From positions 1 through 36,228 of the forward strand of contig NZ_JACSRD010000114.1 of assembly GCF_014879935.1 (NCBI RefSeq): a stretch of 36,228 nucleotides of DNA. The letters are read 5' to 3'. Position numbers and translations under genes: made by a program. The notes beneath the pieces were generated by a model that searched no databases, was not told the DNA's origin, and saw nothing but the letters and a program-made list of their open reading frames with translations. Each line of letters begins with the position of its first letter. Position 1 is the stretch's first letter. Below, in pieces: positions 16,112-23,650 of this stretch. The DNA is from Prosthecobacter sp. (GTDB lineage Bacteria; Verrucomicrobiota; Verrucomicrobiia; Verrucomicrobiales; Verrucomicrobiaceae).

Positions 16112-17584
16112 ATGAACGATGACTTGCAGCAGTTGAAGGAAGCGATGGAGGCCATGCGCACTGACATGGATGCCATGAAAGCGAAGCTGGAGAAGATCGG
16201 GAGGGTGGTGACCATCCACGAAAAGGAGGACGGGAACTGGTTTGCCCACATTCGCTGCGCGCGCCTGAATGTGACACAAGGCCCGGAACATGAGCGCACG
16301 GCCGTGCACATCGGCTATAGCGAGATGGGCGGCATGATTTGGATCAACCGCCCCGAAGGGGAGCACCGTCGCGCCGTTTGGGTGGGCATGAATGACGAAG
16401 GCGAGCCCCAGGTGAAGCTGACTGGCGAGGACGGCCAAATGCGGGCCAACCTCTTCTGTGAGCGAGATCATGGGACACTGGCCGTGCTGGGGCCAGACAA
16501 TGCCGCAGGTGCGGTGATGCGCGCTCGTCCGGGCGGCGGCATGATGGCCGTGCTGCAGCCAGATGGAAGGGCGCGCGGGGTGTTGATTCACAGCGGGAGT
16601 GGCCCGAATCCAGGCGAGGAAGACGCGTCGGCGACGGAGCTGATCTTTGCGCGGGCCAATGGACAAACCACACTGAAACTGCGGTCCGATGACGGTGGCG
16701 GCATGGTCTTTACCGGCACACCCGATCAAACGGGCACGGCGGTCATGACGGCACGAAAGGGCGGCCCAGCGATGATTCTGCGAGGCAAGCAGGACGGCAC
16801 CACGGTCAGTCTGATGGCAGGTGATGACCTGGCCCGGGTGTCCGTGAATCAAGGCATGGTCGGCGACAAGCAGGCGGAAGCCGCCCTGATGGCGGGCGCC
16901 ACCGGCAGCTCGATCACGCTGAATGAATGTGATGGCACGAACCGCGTGGACATTTCTGCGAAACAGGACGGGGCGGTCCTTCAGCTTCTGGACGTCCATG
17001 GCAAAGCTGGCGTCGCTTTGAGCCACTACTCAGACAGTCATTCCAGCCTCGCCATGTCCGGCTCCGCTGCCCACGGCTGCGTGCGCATTGTGGCAAACAA
17101 AGACGCCGCGCTGCTGCGTGTTTCGTCTCCGGAAAACCCGGACACGGAAATCACTGCGGGGATCTACGAGGAGAAGCCCATGCTGATGATGCGGCAGAAC
17201 AAGGTGCCGCTGGTCATGGCGGGGCAGACGGAGCATGGCGGCGTGGTTTGTGCCTACGGTTCTCAAGAGGTGCAGGGTGGGATCGCCTCCCTGTCTGGAG
17301 GGCCGATGAGCGGCGTGCTTTCCATCAGCGCCCGGGATGGCACGCAGTTGATGACGTTGGATGGCACCGATCATGGCGGCCGGCTCATGATCAACAACGA
17401 CCTGGGTTTTCAGCGCATCATCATGGGCGTGCATCAGGAGGCGGCCTCGCTCGTTCTCAACAATACTGGCAGTAAGGGCGTGATCGCCGCCGCCCTCCCT
17501 CAAGGCGGCGTCATCAGCGTGTGCGATGCCGAAGGCCGTGTGACGCAAAGTTTGCCGTCCCCCGAGAATGAAGACGGGAATTAG
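16112..17584 (+). CDS. Hypothetical coiled-coil + beta-solenoid-like repeat protein
   Basis: A 490-residue protein of no recognised family. The first 32 residues (MNDDLQQLKEAMEAMRTDMD...) form a heptad-type coiled coil. From about residue 40 to the end it is a continuous run of short beta-strands separated by Gly/Asp turns, with degenerate units of about 20-25 residues such as GTLAVLGPDNAAGAVMRA, GGGMMAVLQPDGRARGVLIH and GGRLMINNDLGFQRIIMG. The pattern suggests a beta-solenoid, perhaps trimeric like phage fibre proteins with a coiled-coil stalk. There is no signal peptide or transmembrane segment, so it is cytoplasmic or released by another route. Its 3' end abuts the point where the ECF sigma remnant on the opposite strand breaks off. 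A function cannot be stated. Confidence 0.75.
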   Translation: MNDDLQQLKEAMEAMRTDMDAMKAKLEKIGRVVTIHEKEDGNWFAHIRCARLNVTQGPEHERTAVHIGYSEMGGMIWINRPEGEHRRAVWVGMNDEGEPQVKLTGEDGQMRANLFCERDHGTLAVLGPDNAAGAVMRARPGGGMMAVLQPDGRARGVLIHSGSGPNPGEEDASATELIFARANGQTTLKLRSDDGGGMVFTGTPDQTGTAVMTARKGGPAMILRGKQDGTTVSLMAGDDLARVSVNQGMVGDKQAEAALMAGATGSSITLNECDGTNRVDISAKQDGAVLQLLDVHGKAGVALSHYSDSHSSLAMSGSAAHGCVRIVANKDAALLRVSSPENPDTEITAGIYEEKPMLMMRQNKVPLVMAGQTEHGGVVCAYGSQEVQGGIASLSGGPMSGVLSISARDGTQLMTLDGTDHGGRLMINNDLGFQRIIMGVHQEAASLVLNNTGSKGVIAAALPQGGVISVCDAEGRVTQSLPSPENEDGN

Positions 17585-17590
17585 GGGGGG

Positions 17591-17719
17591 AGGTGACCAG
17601 TAGGACTCGCACAACGCGGACAGCGCCTGGAGCGCCTCTTCATCAATGCCGCCGTTCGCCTGCTGGACGAGGCTCCAGCGGGTGGTCTTGAAAGTTTGCG
17701 GGAGCACGGCTGTCGGCAT
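17591..17719 (-). pseudogene. Truncated ECF RNA polymerase sigma factor (N-terminal remnant)
   Basis: Reading leftwards from ATG 17719, about 42 codons give MPTAVLPQTFKTTRWSLVQQ, then EALQALSALCESYWSP. This is the characteristic N-terminus of planctomycete/verrucomicrobial ECF sigma factors (TTxWSLV, then a helix ending in xLCxxYWxPL). Similarity stops abruptly after the YWSP position. Beyond it the frame stays open only as the antisense of the beta-solenoid gene and no longer resembles region 2 of a sigma factor. The functional regions 2 and 4 are therefore missing. An A-rich run at 17755-17762 lies upstream. It is a dead fragment, probably cut by the rearrangement that brought in the neighbouring gene. 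Confidence 0.65.
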
Positions 17720-17775
17720 GCCCGCTTCTACCGGATCAGCGGCGGGAGGTCACAAAAAAAACGTTCAAGCGATGC

Positions 17776-18483
17776 TCAACCGCGCTTCTGCGCGAAGAGC
17801 CACTCCCAGAACTCGGGGTTCGCATACGTCTGTGTCCACGAGTCGTGGCCGACGCCGGGATAGATGGTGAGTTTGACCGGTGCGTTGATCTTCTTCAGCG
17901 CGTCGAAGATCTTCTGGCTGTTTTCGACAGGCACCGCGCCGTCTTTGTCGCCGTGGAAGATCCAGCACGGCATGGATTTGAGGCGCTCGGCCGTGACCCA
18001 GCGCACACCGGCACCGCCGCAGACAGGTGCGATGGCGGCGTAGGTCTCCGGATACTCAAACGCGGTCTCCCAGGTGCCGAAGCCGCCCATGCTGAGGCCG
18101 GTGAGGTAAACGCGGCTGGTGTCGATGCGCTCCGTCTTGATGAGATGATCGGTGACGGCCTTCACCCCGTGCGGATTCCACAGTTCATTTTTCGGGCACT
18201 GCAAACTGGCGATCACGGCGGGGAGTTTCTCGCCGGCGGCGATGAGTTTCGGCGGGCCGTGCTTCTTGAGCTGCTCCAGATCGCTGCCACGCTCGCCACT
18301 GCCATGCAGAAAGATGACGAGCGGCCATTTCTTCTTCGCATCGGCCTCGTAGCCCTCCGGCTTGCTCAGCAGGTAGCTGTAATTGACCTTGATGACGAAA
18401 TCGCCGCTGAAGTTCTGCGGCGTCTGCGTGTCGGCGAGGGCGAGGGTGGCTGCGGCGAGGAAAAGGAAGGACGTTTTGACCAT
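17776..18483 (-). CDS. Exported alpha/beta-hydrolase (dienelactone hydrolase/esterase-like peptidase family)
   Basis: A 235-residue secreted hydrolase from ATG 18483, with signal peptide MVKTSFLFLAAATLALA. Residues 52-60 (KWPLVIFLHGSGERG) give the oxyanion-hole HGSG block. The nucleophile elbow is GLSMGG with S131, the acid is D181 in HGDKDGAVP, and the base is H213 in GVGHDSW, so the triad is complete. The architecture matches the short predicted-peptidase/phospholipase-carboxylesterase group often found in Bacteroidetes and Verrucomicrobia, where many act on polysaccharide-linked esters. An in-frame extension upstream to 18702 is composed of the REP-like array and is not coding. It is downstream of the zinc peptidase on the same strand but separated by the repeats. 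The substrate is unknown. Confidence 0.88.
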   Translation of the reverse strand: MVKTSFLFLAAATLALADTQTPQNFSGDFVIKVNYSYLLSKPEGYEADAKKKWPLVIFLHGSGERGSDLEQLKKHGPPKLIAAGEKLPAVIASLQCPKNELWNPHGVKAVTDHLIKTERIDTSRVYLTGLSMGGFGTWETAFEYPETYAAIAPVCGGAGVRWVTAERLKSMPCWIFHGDKDGAVPVENSQKIFDALKKINAPVKLTIYPGVGHDSWTQTYANPEFWEWLFAQKRG

Positions 18484-18545
18484 GCGAGCATAACGCGAGG
18501 TGGGAGGGACCCTTGCAGCGCAGGCGAGCGACGTGCTGGTCGCGT

Positions 18546-18714
18546 CGTAGGGCGGATGTGTTGGGCGGAAATAGTGCCGCTTCGTTCTGATGGGTCGTCG
18601 CCCAACTATCCGGCTCTGGGCGTATTCGCAACGTCCTCCAAAGCAGCCGGATAGTTCGGCGAACACGCCTCTCGTGCTGGTGAGGCTCAATGCGCCGAAC
18701 ACATCCGGCCTACG
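18546..18714. repeat. Four-copy alternating REP-like palindromic array
   Basis: A 17-22 bp motif with core CCGGATGTGTTCGGCG or CCGGATAGTTCGGCG occurs four times in alternating orientation: + at 18546-18567, - at 18599-18615, + at 18645-18661, - at 18693-18714. The gaps are 31, 29 and 31 bp. Copies 1 and 4 are inverted repeats matching 20 of 22; copies 2 and 3 match 16 of 17. The whole can fold into nested hairpins. It fills the space between two minus-strand genes and ends 1 bp before the stop of the zinc peptidase. The arrangement is like bacterial interspersed mosaic elements built of REPs. No RAYT transposase is in the window. Confidence 0.75.
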
Positions 18715-18715
18715 T

Positions 18716-19411
18716 TCAGCCCGGCCGTGATTTTCCCGTGCCGGGCAGGGCGCTGAGGAAGAAGTAGCGTGGGGAGCTGAAGAGATCGCCCACCTCGCGG
18801 ATGGCCATGCAGAAGAGCAGTTCGTTCAGGCGGCTGTGCGCCTGGCCGTGATTTTGCAGATGATCTTCGAGGAAGCGGCGGAGGCGCTTGTTGGCGTTCA
18901 GTTCGGTCGGAACGCTGCCGAGATTCAGCAACAGGAGGATCAGCAGGACGCCTGCGGTGATCAGGATGGCCATGCGCGGCACCAGCACGCGAAACAAGGT
19001 GAGCCCGGTGATGAGCAGAACGGCGACTGTGGGCAGATAGCGGCTCATGCGGATGCAGCTTTGCCTCCATTTGAGTTCGCCGAGGCTGTCGCCAGTCTGC
19101 AAGGCGTGCCCGGCTTCATGCAAGGCGACGGCCCAGGCGCTCAACGTGGTGCCCTGGGCGATGCTGCTGTGCAGAAAGAGGCGGCGGCGGACGGGATCGA
19201 AGTAATCGGTGACCAGCGCGTTGTGCTCGACGACCTGCACGTCCTCCACGCCCTCGGATTGGAGGAAGAGCAGGGCGATCTCCGCGCCGTTGTGCGCGGT
19301 GGGGGCGTTTGCCCGTGAACCCTTCGCCATCATCGAGGCATGCCTGCCCTGCGCCCAGCGGGCGAGGGCCATGCCAGCGAACAAAACGATGCCGAGAAGG
19401 ATGAAGGGCAT
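18716..19411 (-). CDS. Membrane zinc metallopeptidase (Zn_peptidase_2 / YugP-like)
   Basis: A 231-residue membrane protein. It has one hydrophobic segment at the N-terminus (MPFILLGIVLFAGMALARWA) and further segments around 125-143 and 148-165 (LPTVAVLLITGLTLFRVL, MAILITAGVLLILLLLNLG). The zinc-binding motif HEAGH is at 98-102 and is followed by ALQ, as in the YugP family; family members carry the third ligand after it. Peptidases of this family are uncharacterised or linked to membrane-protein turnover. The C-terminal tail (about LPGTGKSRPG) runs right up to the REP-like array, so its last residues may have been altered by repeat insertion. It is divergent from the beta-propeller gene, with 87 bp between the start codons. 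Confidence 0.87.
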   Translation of the reverse strand: MPFILLGIVLFAGMALARWAQGRHASMMAKGSRANAPTAHNGAEIALLFLQSEGVEDVQVVEHNALVTDYFDPVRRRLFLHSSIAQGTTLSAWAVALHEAGHALQTGDSLGELKWRQSCIRMSRYLPTVAVLLITGLTLFRVLVPRMAILITAGVLLILLLLNLGSVPTELNANKRLRRFLEDHLQNHGQAHSRLNELLFCMAIREVGDLFSSPRYFFLSALPGTGKSRPG

Positions 19412-19498
19412 GATTTCACCCTCGCAGCATTACGCGGGCAGGCAAATCGTGTGTTCGGCGTTCTTGCGTGTCCTCCGGGCGCATGATTGGATGGCGGC

Positions 19499-20515
19499 AT
19501 GATCCGCTCCATCGCATTGCTCGCCATCAGCCTCCTGAGTTCCGCCTTGGCTGCCGAGGAGATCCTCGGCCAGGGCGAGTTTCGCTACCGTGTGGTGCCA
19601 GACTGGGGACGCGAGGCGCTGAAGCAGGTGAGCGTGAAGAACGGCCACGCGGTGGTGATCGACTCGCAAGGCCGGCTGCTGTTTCTCACGGACGATGCGC
19701 GGAACAACGTGGTCATCCTGGATGCGAAGAGCGGCGCCTTGATCAAGCACTGGACGGCCCGCATGCCGGGAGCGCATGGCATGAGCCTGGTGAAGGAAGG
19801 CGGACGCGAGGTGCTCTTCATCACCGACACGCAACTGCATGAGGTGCGCAAGCTGACGCTGGATGGCGAGGAGCTGGCGGTGTTTCCCTGGCCGGAAAAG
19901 GCGAAGCTGCATGCCGATGCGAAGGAGTATCGCCCTTCAAAGACGATTCACTTTCCGAATGGCGAGTTCGCCGTGTTCGACGGCTACGGGAAGGACTACA
20001 TCTTCCATTACCGGGCGGATGGGACACTGGTGCGCTCGTGGGGCGGGAACATCGGCGATCCACGCGACCAGTTGAAGCACTGGGGGCCGCATGGCGGCGC
20101 CTTTGATGATCGCGATGGCACGCCGCGAGTCGTCATCGGCATGAGTGACCAGCAGGAGATCCGCCGCTTCACACCCGAGGGCCATTTCATCGATCAGCGG
20201 CCGTTTCCCGGCGGCAATCCGCGCGACATCGTGCCGTTCGGTGCCTTCACGATCATCCCGCATCTCGGTGATCAGTGGCCGAAGGACAAAAACTCGCCCG
20301 GCTTCATCTCCATCGTCGATTCGCAGTGGAAGATCGTGTCGAACATCGGCGCACCCGCCGCGGTGTATCAAGACGGCGTGCTGCAGCTGATGAAGAGCGA
20401 TGGCAAAACCTTCATCCATCCGCATGGCGTGGCGGCGGACGCGACAGGCAATCTCTACGTCGCACAATTTGCCTCGCCCGCAGCTCCGCTGCTGAAGCTC
20501 GAGTGCGTGAAGTAG
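19499..20515 (+). CDS. Exported NHL/six-bladed beta-propeller protein
   Basis: A 338-residue protein from ATG 19499, with signal peptide MIRSIALLAISLLSSALAAEE. The mature part is made of beta-propeller blades of the NHL type. Examples are VSVKNGHAVVIDSQGRLLFLTDD, MPGAHGMSLVKEGGREVLFITDT, FDGYGKDYIFHYRADG and the last FIHPHGVAADATGNLYVAQF, each a strand run with a D-x-x-G-x-L/V-Y pattern. This shape is shared with peptidyl-alpha-hydroxyglycine lyases and 6-bladed TolB-like proteins. No catalytic set can be identified by eye, so a binding role is equally possible. It is followed after 37 bp by the Pro-rich exported protein. Confidence 0.85.
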   Translation: MIRSIALLAISLLSSALAAEEILGQGEFRYRVVPDWGREALKQVSVKNGHAVVIDSQGRLLFLTDDARNNVVILDAKSGALIKHWTARMPGAHGMSLVKEGGREVLFITDTQLHEVRKLTLDGEELAVFPWPEKAKLHADAKEYRPSKTIHFPNGEFAVFDGYGKDYIFHYRADGTLVRSWGGNIGDPRDQLKHWGPHGGAFDDRDGTPRVVIGMSDQQEIRRFTPEGHFIDQRPFPGGNPRDIVPFGAFTIIPHLGDQWPKDKNSPGFISIVDSQWKIVSNIGAPAAVYQDGVLQLMKSDGKTFIHPHGVAADATGNLYVAQFASPAAPLLKLECVK

Positions 20516-20532
20516 CTGCAACTTCGAGCCTG

Positions 20533-20552
20533 CGGGCTGGTTATTAAGCCCG
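20533..20552 (+). promoter_or_regulatory. Hairpin directly before the Pro-rich protein gene
   Basis: CGGGCT at 20533-20538 and AGCCCG at 20547-20552 form a perfect 6-bp stem with an 8-nt loop. It ends immediately before ATG 20553 and starts 17 bp after the beta-propeller stop. It could be an attenuator or weak terminator, or could favour translation from the later ATG at 20604. No T-tract follows. Confidence 0.3.
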
Positions 20553-21380
20553 ATGAAAACAGCCCGCCGTCCCAAGGTTGCCAAACAAACGCAGCAGCGG
20601 AAAATGCCCGCCATGCGCCTCCTGGTCCTTGTTTCCGCTCTAGCCGCCACCGCTGCCGCCCAGCAGCCGTCAGGAGACAAGCCGCCTCCGCCTCCGTCAC
20701 GGCCGGATGGACCGCCGCCACATCGCGAAGGTGATCGTCGTGGCCCGTCCGGCGGCCCGCAGGGGGGGGCAGGCATGATGCCCGGCATGGGGGGCAAGCC
20801 ACGCGGCTGGGACGGCTTTGAAAAACTGTCCGAGGAGGAACGTGCGAAGGTGCGTGCGGCGTTCGACAAGGCGTGGCAGCGCCCGGAGGTGATTGAATCC
20901 CGCGACAAGGCGATGCGGGCGAACGAGGAGATGCGCGAGCGTCTGCGCAAGGCCCTGCAGGAGATCGATCCCGAGGTGGCGAAGATTTTGGAGAAGGTGA
21001 AGCCGCCATTTCCGATGGATCAGCGCGGCCTGCCTGAGATGCCGAAGCCCGAATCTCCGGAATTTGGCCGCATGGCCATGATGCGGCTGGCCGCGGAGAT
21101 GATCGCGATGGCCCGCCCGGAGAGACGTGAGGAGACCCGCCGCTTCCATGACCGCATCATGCAGATGCCGCGCCTGAAGGAGGCGCTGGCGAAACTCGAT
21201 CAACTGCCGCCGGAGCAACGCATCGACGCCTTCAAAAAGCTGCGTGAGACTTATCGTGAAGTGGTGGGCCAGGAGTTCGCTAAGCTCCGGGAACGTGCGG
21301 CCGAACCGAGGGAGGGCCGAGAGGGCGGGTTCCGGCGTCCGCCGGAAGGTGGCAAGCCACTGGAGCCGGAGAAGAAGTGA
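20553..21380 (+). CDS. Exported Pro-rich, helical protein of unknown function
   Basis: Up to 275 residues. ATG 20553 gives a long basic leader; ATG 20604 (MPAMRLLVLVSALAATAAAQ) gives a more typical signal peptide and may be the true start. After cleavage comes a 45-residue Pro/Gly-rich segment (KPPPPPSRPDGPPPHREGDRRG), then a long charged helical region with heavy-metal-sensor-like spacing (FEKLSEEERAKVRAAFDKAW ... RRFHDRIMQMPRLKEALAKL), recalling periplasmic Spy/CpxP/CnrR-like helical chaperone folds, although no LTxxQ motif is present. The C-terminus is Arg/Glu/Pro-rich. Its TGA overlaps a GTG that can start the next gene (GTGA), suggesting coupling. The family is unrecognised. Confidence 0.7.
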   Translation: MKTARRPKVAKQTQQRKMPAMRLLVLVSALAATAAAQQPSGDKPPPPPSRPDGPPPHREGDRRGPSGGPQGGAGMMPGMGGKPRGWDGFEKLSEEERAKVRAAFDKAWQRPEVIESRDKAMRANEEMRERLRKALQEIDPEVAKILEKVKPPFPMDQRGLPEMPKPESPEFGRMAMMRLAAEMIAMARPERREETRRFHDRIMQMPRLKEALAKLDQLPPEQRIDAFKKLRETYREVVGQEFAKLRERAAEPREGREGGFRRPPEGGKPLEPEKK

Positions 21381-21793
21381 AACCGCGCCATCGGGTCCTC
21401 ATGCGTCTGTTTGCTGTGCTGTGGCTGGTCATCGGTGCGACATCCCAGGCCGGAGACATTCGTGTGCGTGGTTCGATCGCGGGCCGCGTTGAAAATGATG
21501 GCACGATCCGCGTCGGTGGCAGCATCGTTGGCAAATTCGAAAGCGGCGGCGACATCCGCGTGCGCGGCAGCATCGCTGGCCGGATCGAAAGCGACGGCTC
21601 CATCCGCAAGAACGGCAGTCTGGTCGGCAAGGTCGAGTCCAACGGTGATGTTCGCCGAAGCGGGAGCATCGTCGGGAACATCGAATCGAACGGTGACGTG
21701 CGCGAGCGGGGCAGCATCATCGGCCGCGCCGAAGGCATGACCAGAGCGCAGGCGGCTGCGCTGTTCTTTTTTGAATTCTTTGACCTCCGATGA
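21377..21793 (+). CDS. Exported hexa-repeat (16-residue) beta-solenoid protein
   Basis: 138 residues from GTG 21377, whose GTGA overlaps the previous stop. ATG 21401 is an alternative and also gives a good signal peptide, MRLFAVLWLVIGATSQAG. Residues 27-120 are six tandem 16-residue units of the form (D/S/T)-I/V-R-x-x-G-S-I-x-G-x-x-E-x-x-G: 27-42, 43-58, 59-74, 75-90, 91-106 and a shortened 107-120. At DNA level these are 48-bp units from 21455 to 21736. The regular I-R / G-S-I / G spacing predicts a compact beta-solenoid, similar in logic to bactofilin-like or polymer-forming domains, but I cannot name the family. It ends in an aromatic tail, ALFFFEFFDLR. A strong terminator follows. Confidence 0.75.
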   Translation: MKPRHRVLMRLFAVLWLVIGATSQAGDIRVRGSIAGRVENDGTIRVGGSIVGKFESGGDIRVRGSIAGRIESDGSIRKNGSLVGKVESNGDVRRSGSIVGNIESNGDVRERGSIIGRAEGMTRAQAAALFFFEFFDLR

Positions 21794-21794
21794 C

Positions 21795-21825
21795 AAAAAA
21801 GCCCGGCTTTGAGCACCGGGCTTTT
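21795..21825. terminator. Bidirectional intrinsic terminator
   Basis: A GC stem, GCCCGG (21801-21806) with CCGGGC (21816-21821), is extended by A4/T4 pairs on both sides, with a 9-nt loop. T-rich runs follow on both strands. It separates the convergent hexa-repeat gene (ends 21793) and sdhB (ends 21851) and should serve both. Confidence 0.85.
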
Positions 21826-21850
21826 CATTCGGGAATCTGAGGCTTGAAGC

Positions 21851-22639
21851 TCAATCTCCTCCGCCGGCTTCCTTGCGGGTGTTGCCGGTGCCTTCTCTGA
21901 GCGCGGCCATGGCATAGTCACGATTGAGCTTGGTGATCCAGCGGACGCTGATCTCTTTCGGGCAGGCGGCTTCGCACTCGTATTGGTTGGTGCAGTTGCC
22001 GAAGCCTTCCTTGTCCATCTGGCGGACCATGCCGAGCGTGCGGCGGTCCTTCTCGGGCTTGCCTTGTGGCAGCAGATTGAGCTGTCCAGCCTTCGCGGAG
22101 ACGAAGAGCATGGCGCTGGCGTTTTTGCACGCGGCCACGCAGGCACCGCAGCCGATGCACGCGGCGGCATCCATCGCGGCGTCGGCGACTTCTTTGCCGA
22201 TCGGCAGCGCATTTGCGTCCTGCGGCGCACCGGTGCGCACGGTGACGAAGCCGCCGGCCTGCTGGATGCGGTCAAACGCATAGCGATCAACGACGAGATC
22301 CTTCACGACTGGGAAGGCCTTCGCGCGGAAGGGCTCGATCCAGATCGTGTCACCCGTGCGGAATTTGCGCATGTGAAGCTGGCAGGTCGTCGTGGCCTTC
22401 TCGGGGCCGTGCGGCACGCCGTTGATCTGCATGGAGCACATGCCGCAGATGCCTTCGCGGCAGTCGTGATCAAAGGCGACGGGCTCCTGGCCTTTGGAAA
22501 TGAGGCGTTCGTTCACGATGTCCATCATTTCGAGGAACGAGGCATGATCAGGGATGTCCGGAGCTTCGATGTCCTGGAAGTGACCGGGCTGGCCTGCGTT
22601 CTGACGCCAGACTTTGAGGTGAAGATTGAGTTGGGACAT
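21851..22639 (-). CDS. sdhB: Succinate dehydrogenase/fumarate reductase iron-sulfur subunit
   Basis: Electron-transfer subunit of complex II, 262 residues. The [2Fe-2S] ligands are C60, C65, C68 (CREGICGMC) and C86 (TTTCQL). The [4Fe-4S] motif is [13 protein letters not shown], and the third cluster motif is [13 protein letters not shown]. All are intact. Sequence style matches the type B enzymes of Bacteroidetes and related phyla that use menaquinone. It is separated from sdhA by three small genes (22645-23651), which is abnormal: sdhA and sdhB usually abut. The 5-bp gap to the preceding 96-residue ORF implies that it is still expressed from the same transcript. The C-terminal tail RKEAGGGD is followed by the terminator at 21795. 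Confidence 0.96.
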   Translation of the reverse strand: MSQLNLHLKVWRQNAGQPGHFQDIEAPDIPDHASFLEMMDIVNERLISKGQEPVAFDHDCREGICGMCSMQINGVPHGPEKATTTCQLHMRKFRTGDTIWIEPFRAKAFPVVKDLVVDRYAFDRIQQAGGFVTVRTGAPQDANALPIGKEVADAAMDAAACIGCGACVAACKNASAMLFVSAKAGQLNLLPQGKPEKDRRTLGMVRQMDKEGFGNCTNQYECEAACPKEISVRWITKLNRDYAMAALREGTGNTRKEAGGGD

Positions 22640-22644
22640 GGGAT

Positions 22645-22935
22645 TTAGACGGGAAAATTGAGTTTACGCTTTAGGCGCGACGCAAAGCGAGGGAGGTCAA
22701 ACTTCAGTTCAATAACCAGTTTGGCGACAGAGATGGTTGCTCCATCGAGCAATTTACGAGCGGCGCTTCGCAAACCACCCTCATGACCAAACCAGTCCAC
22801 ACCGGCAAGAAACAGGCACACCACAGCCATTTCACGCTTTTCGACGCCATCGAATTGTGTCCACGCGTCCGCACGAAAGTCCCCGCGCTGGGCAGCGCAG
22901 AAACTGAGCAGTTCGGACTCGGATTCGCGGGTCAT
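22645..22935 (-). CDS. Hypothetical 96-residue protein in the sdh operon cassette
   Basis: [28 protein letters not shown]... continues to a basic end, [14 protein letters not shown]. No family is recognised. It has a short hydrophobic patch, [16 protein letters not shown], not long enough for a convincing membrane helix, and a helical basic C-terminus. It sits 6 bp after the putative antitoxin and 5 bp before sdhB, all on the minus strand. This tight packing, rather than sequence similarity, is the reason to call it a gene. It could be a third component of the TA cassette or an unrelated passenger. Confidence 0.5.
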   Translation of the reverse strand: MTRESESELLSFCAAQRGDFRADAWTQFDGVEKREMAVVCLFLAGVDWFGHEGGLRSAARKLLDGATISVAKLVIELKFDLPRFASRLKRKLNFPV

Positions 22936-22941
22936 GAAAGA

Positions 22942-23166
22942 CTAGCTTTGTGCAGGATGCGCAAGCTTTTGAAGCTCGTGAAATTTTCGACGCCCAAGCT
23001 CGCGGAGTTGGGCAAATTTTGCTGGATCGCTCTTCTGACGTGTTTTGAGCGAGTCGAAGATGCGGTTCAAATCGAAGCCATGCTCGGAAGCAGCACTACG
23101 TTTGAGTTCCAGCATCTCGTCGAGAGTGGAATCACCTGTGTTGAATGGTTCGTGCTGAGTGTTCAT
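22942..23166 (-). CDS. Putative antitoxin of the PIN-domain toxin
   Basis: A 74-residue charged protein: MNTQHEPFNTGDSTLDEMLE, then LKRSAASEHGFDLNRIFDSLKTRQ and a basic helical end. Its start overlaps the stop of the PIN gene as ATGA, giving toxin-then-antitoxin order. The D-E-x-x-x-x-K ... H/Y-G/D-F-D-L-x-R-I-F/C-x-x-L/I-x-x-R-Q pattern is like small proteins found beside PIN toxins in Cyanobacteria and other groups. There is no ribbon-helix-helix or AbrB motif, so the assignment rests on size, charge and coupling. It may neutralise the toxin by binding and may not repress DNA. Confidence 0.65.
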   Translation of the reverse strand: MNTQHEPFNTGDSTLDEMLELKRSAASEHGFDLNRIFDSLKTRQKSDPAKFAQLRELGRRKFHELQKLAHPAQS

Positions 23167-23650
23167 GCAGGCAAGTTTAGCAGTTCGAGCGGGCTTAACA
23201 AGACCGGGAGGGAACAGTCAAAACGAGCCACGACAGCCTCAAGGCGTCGCTCAACGTTCGGGTTGTCGATGTGCTTGAAATTGTAGGTGACTAGAAAATC
23301 CATTCCCCACCAGGATGCGGTGGCTATGTGGAGGGCGTCTTCGACTGCCGTGGCAGGAACAATGCCGCTCTTTTGCAGGTCCTCGGCGAGGTCGCGGATT
23401 TCTACCGTCAGTGGGAGGCTGGGAATGTCTTGCAACAGTTGGAGTCTTTTCTCCGCCAGATCTGCGCGGCCTTTGGAAGCTTCAGAGAGTACGACCTCTG
23501 AAACATAAAGCTCGAATTGTGACTCTTTTACACGCCAGAACGCCTCCGCATGTTGGCGGCGGAAGCTTTGGATGGAATCTGGCGCTGAGGTCCGCATCGG
23601 CGTGAGGTATCCGAGGATCGTGGTTTCGAGATAGACCTTGGGTTTCGGCA

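Noticed and set aside
18546-18714. The regular repeats as a CRISPR array
   Set aside because: Copies alternate in orientation and differ in length, and there are only four. This fits a REP/BIME element, not CRISPR.
21455-21736. Regular 48-bp repeats resembling a CRISPR array
   Set aside because: The units are contiguous, without unique spacers, and form one open frame of 16-residue protein repeats. No cas genes are present.
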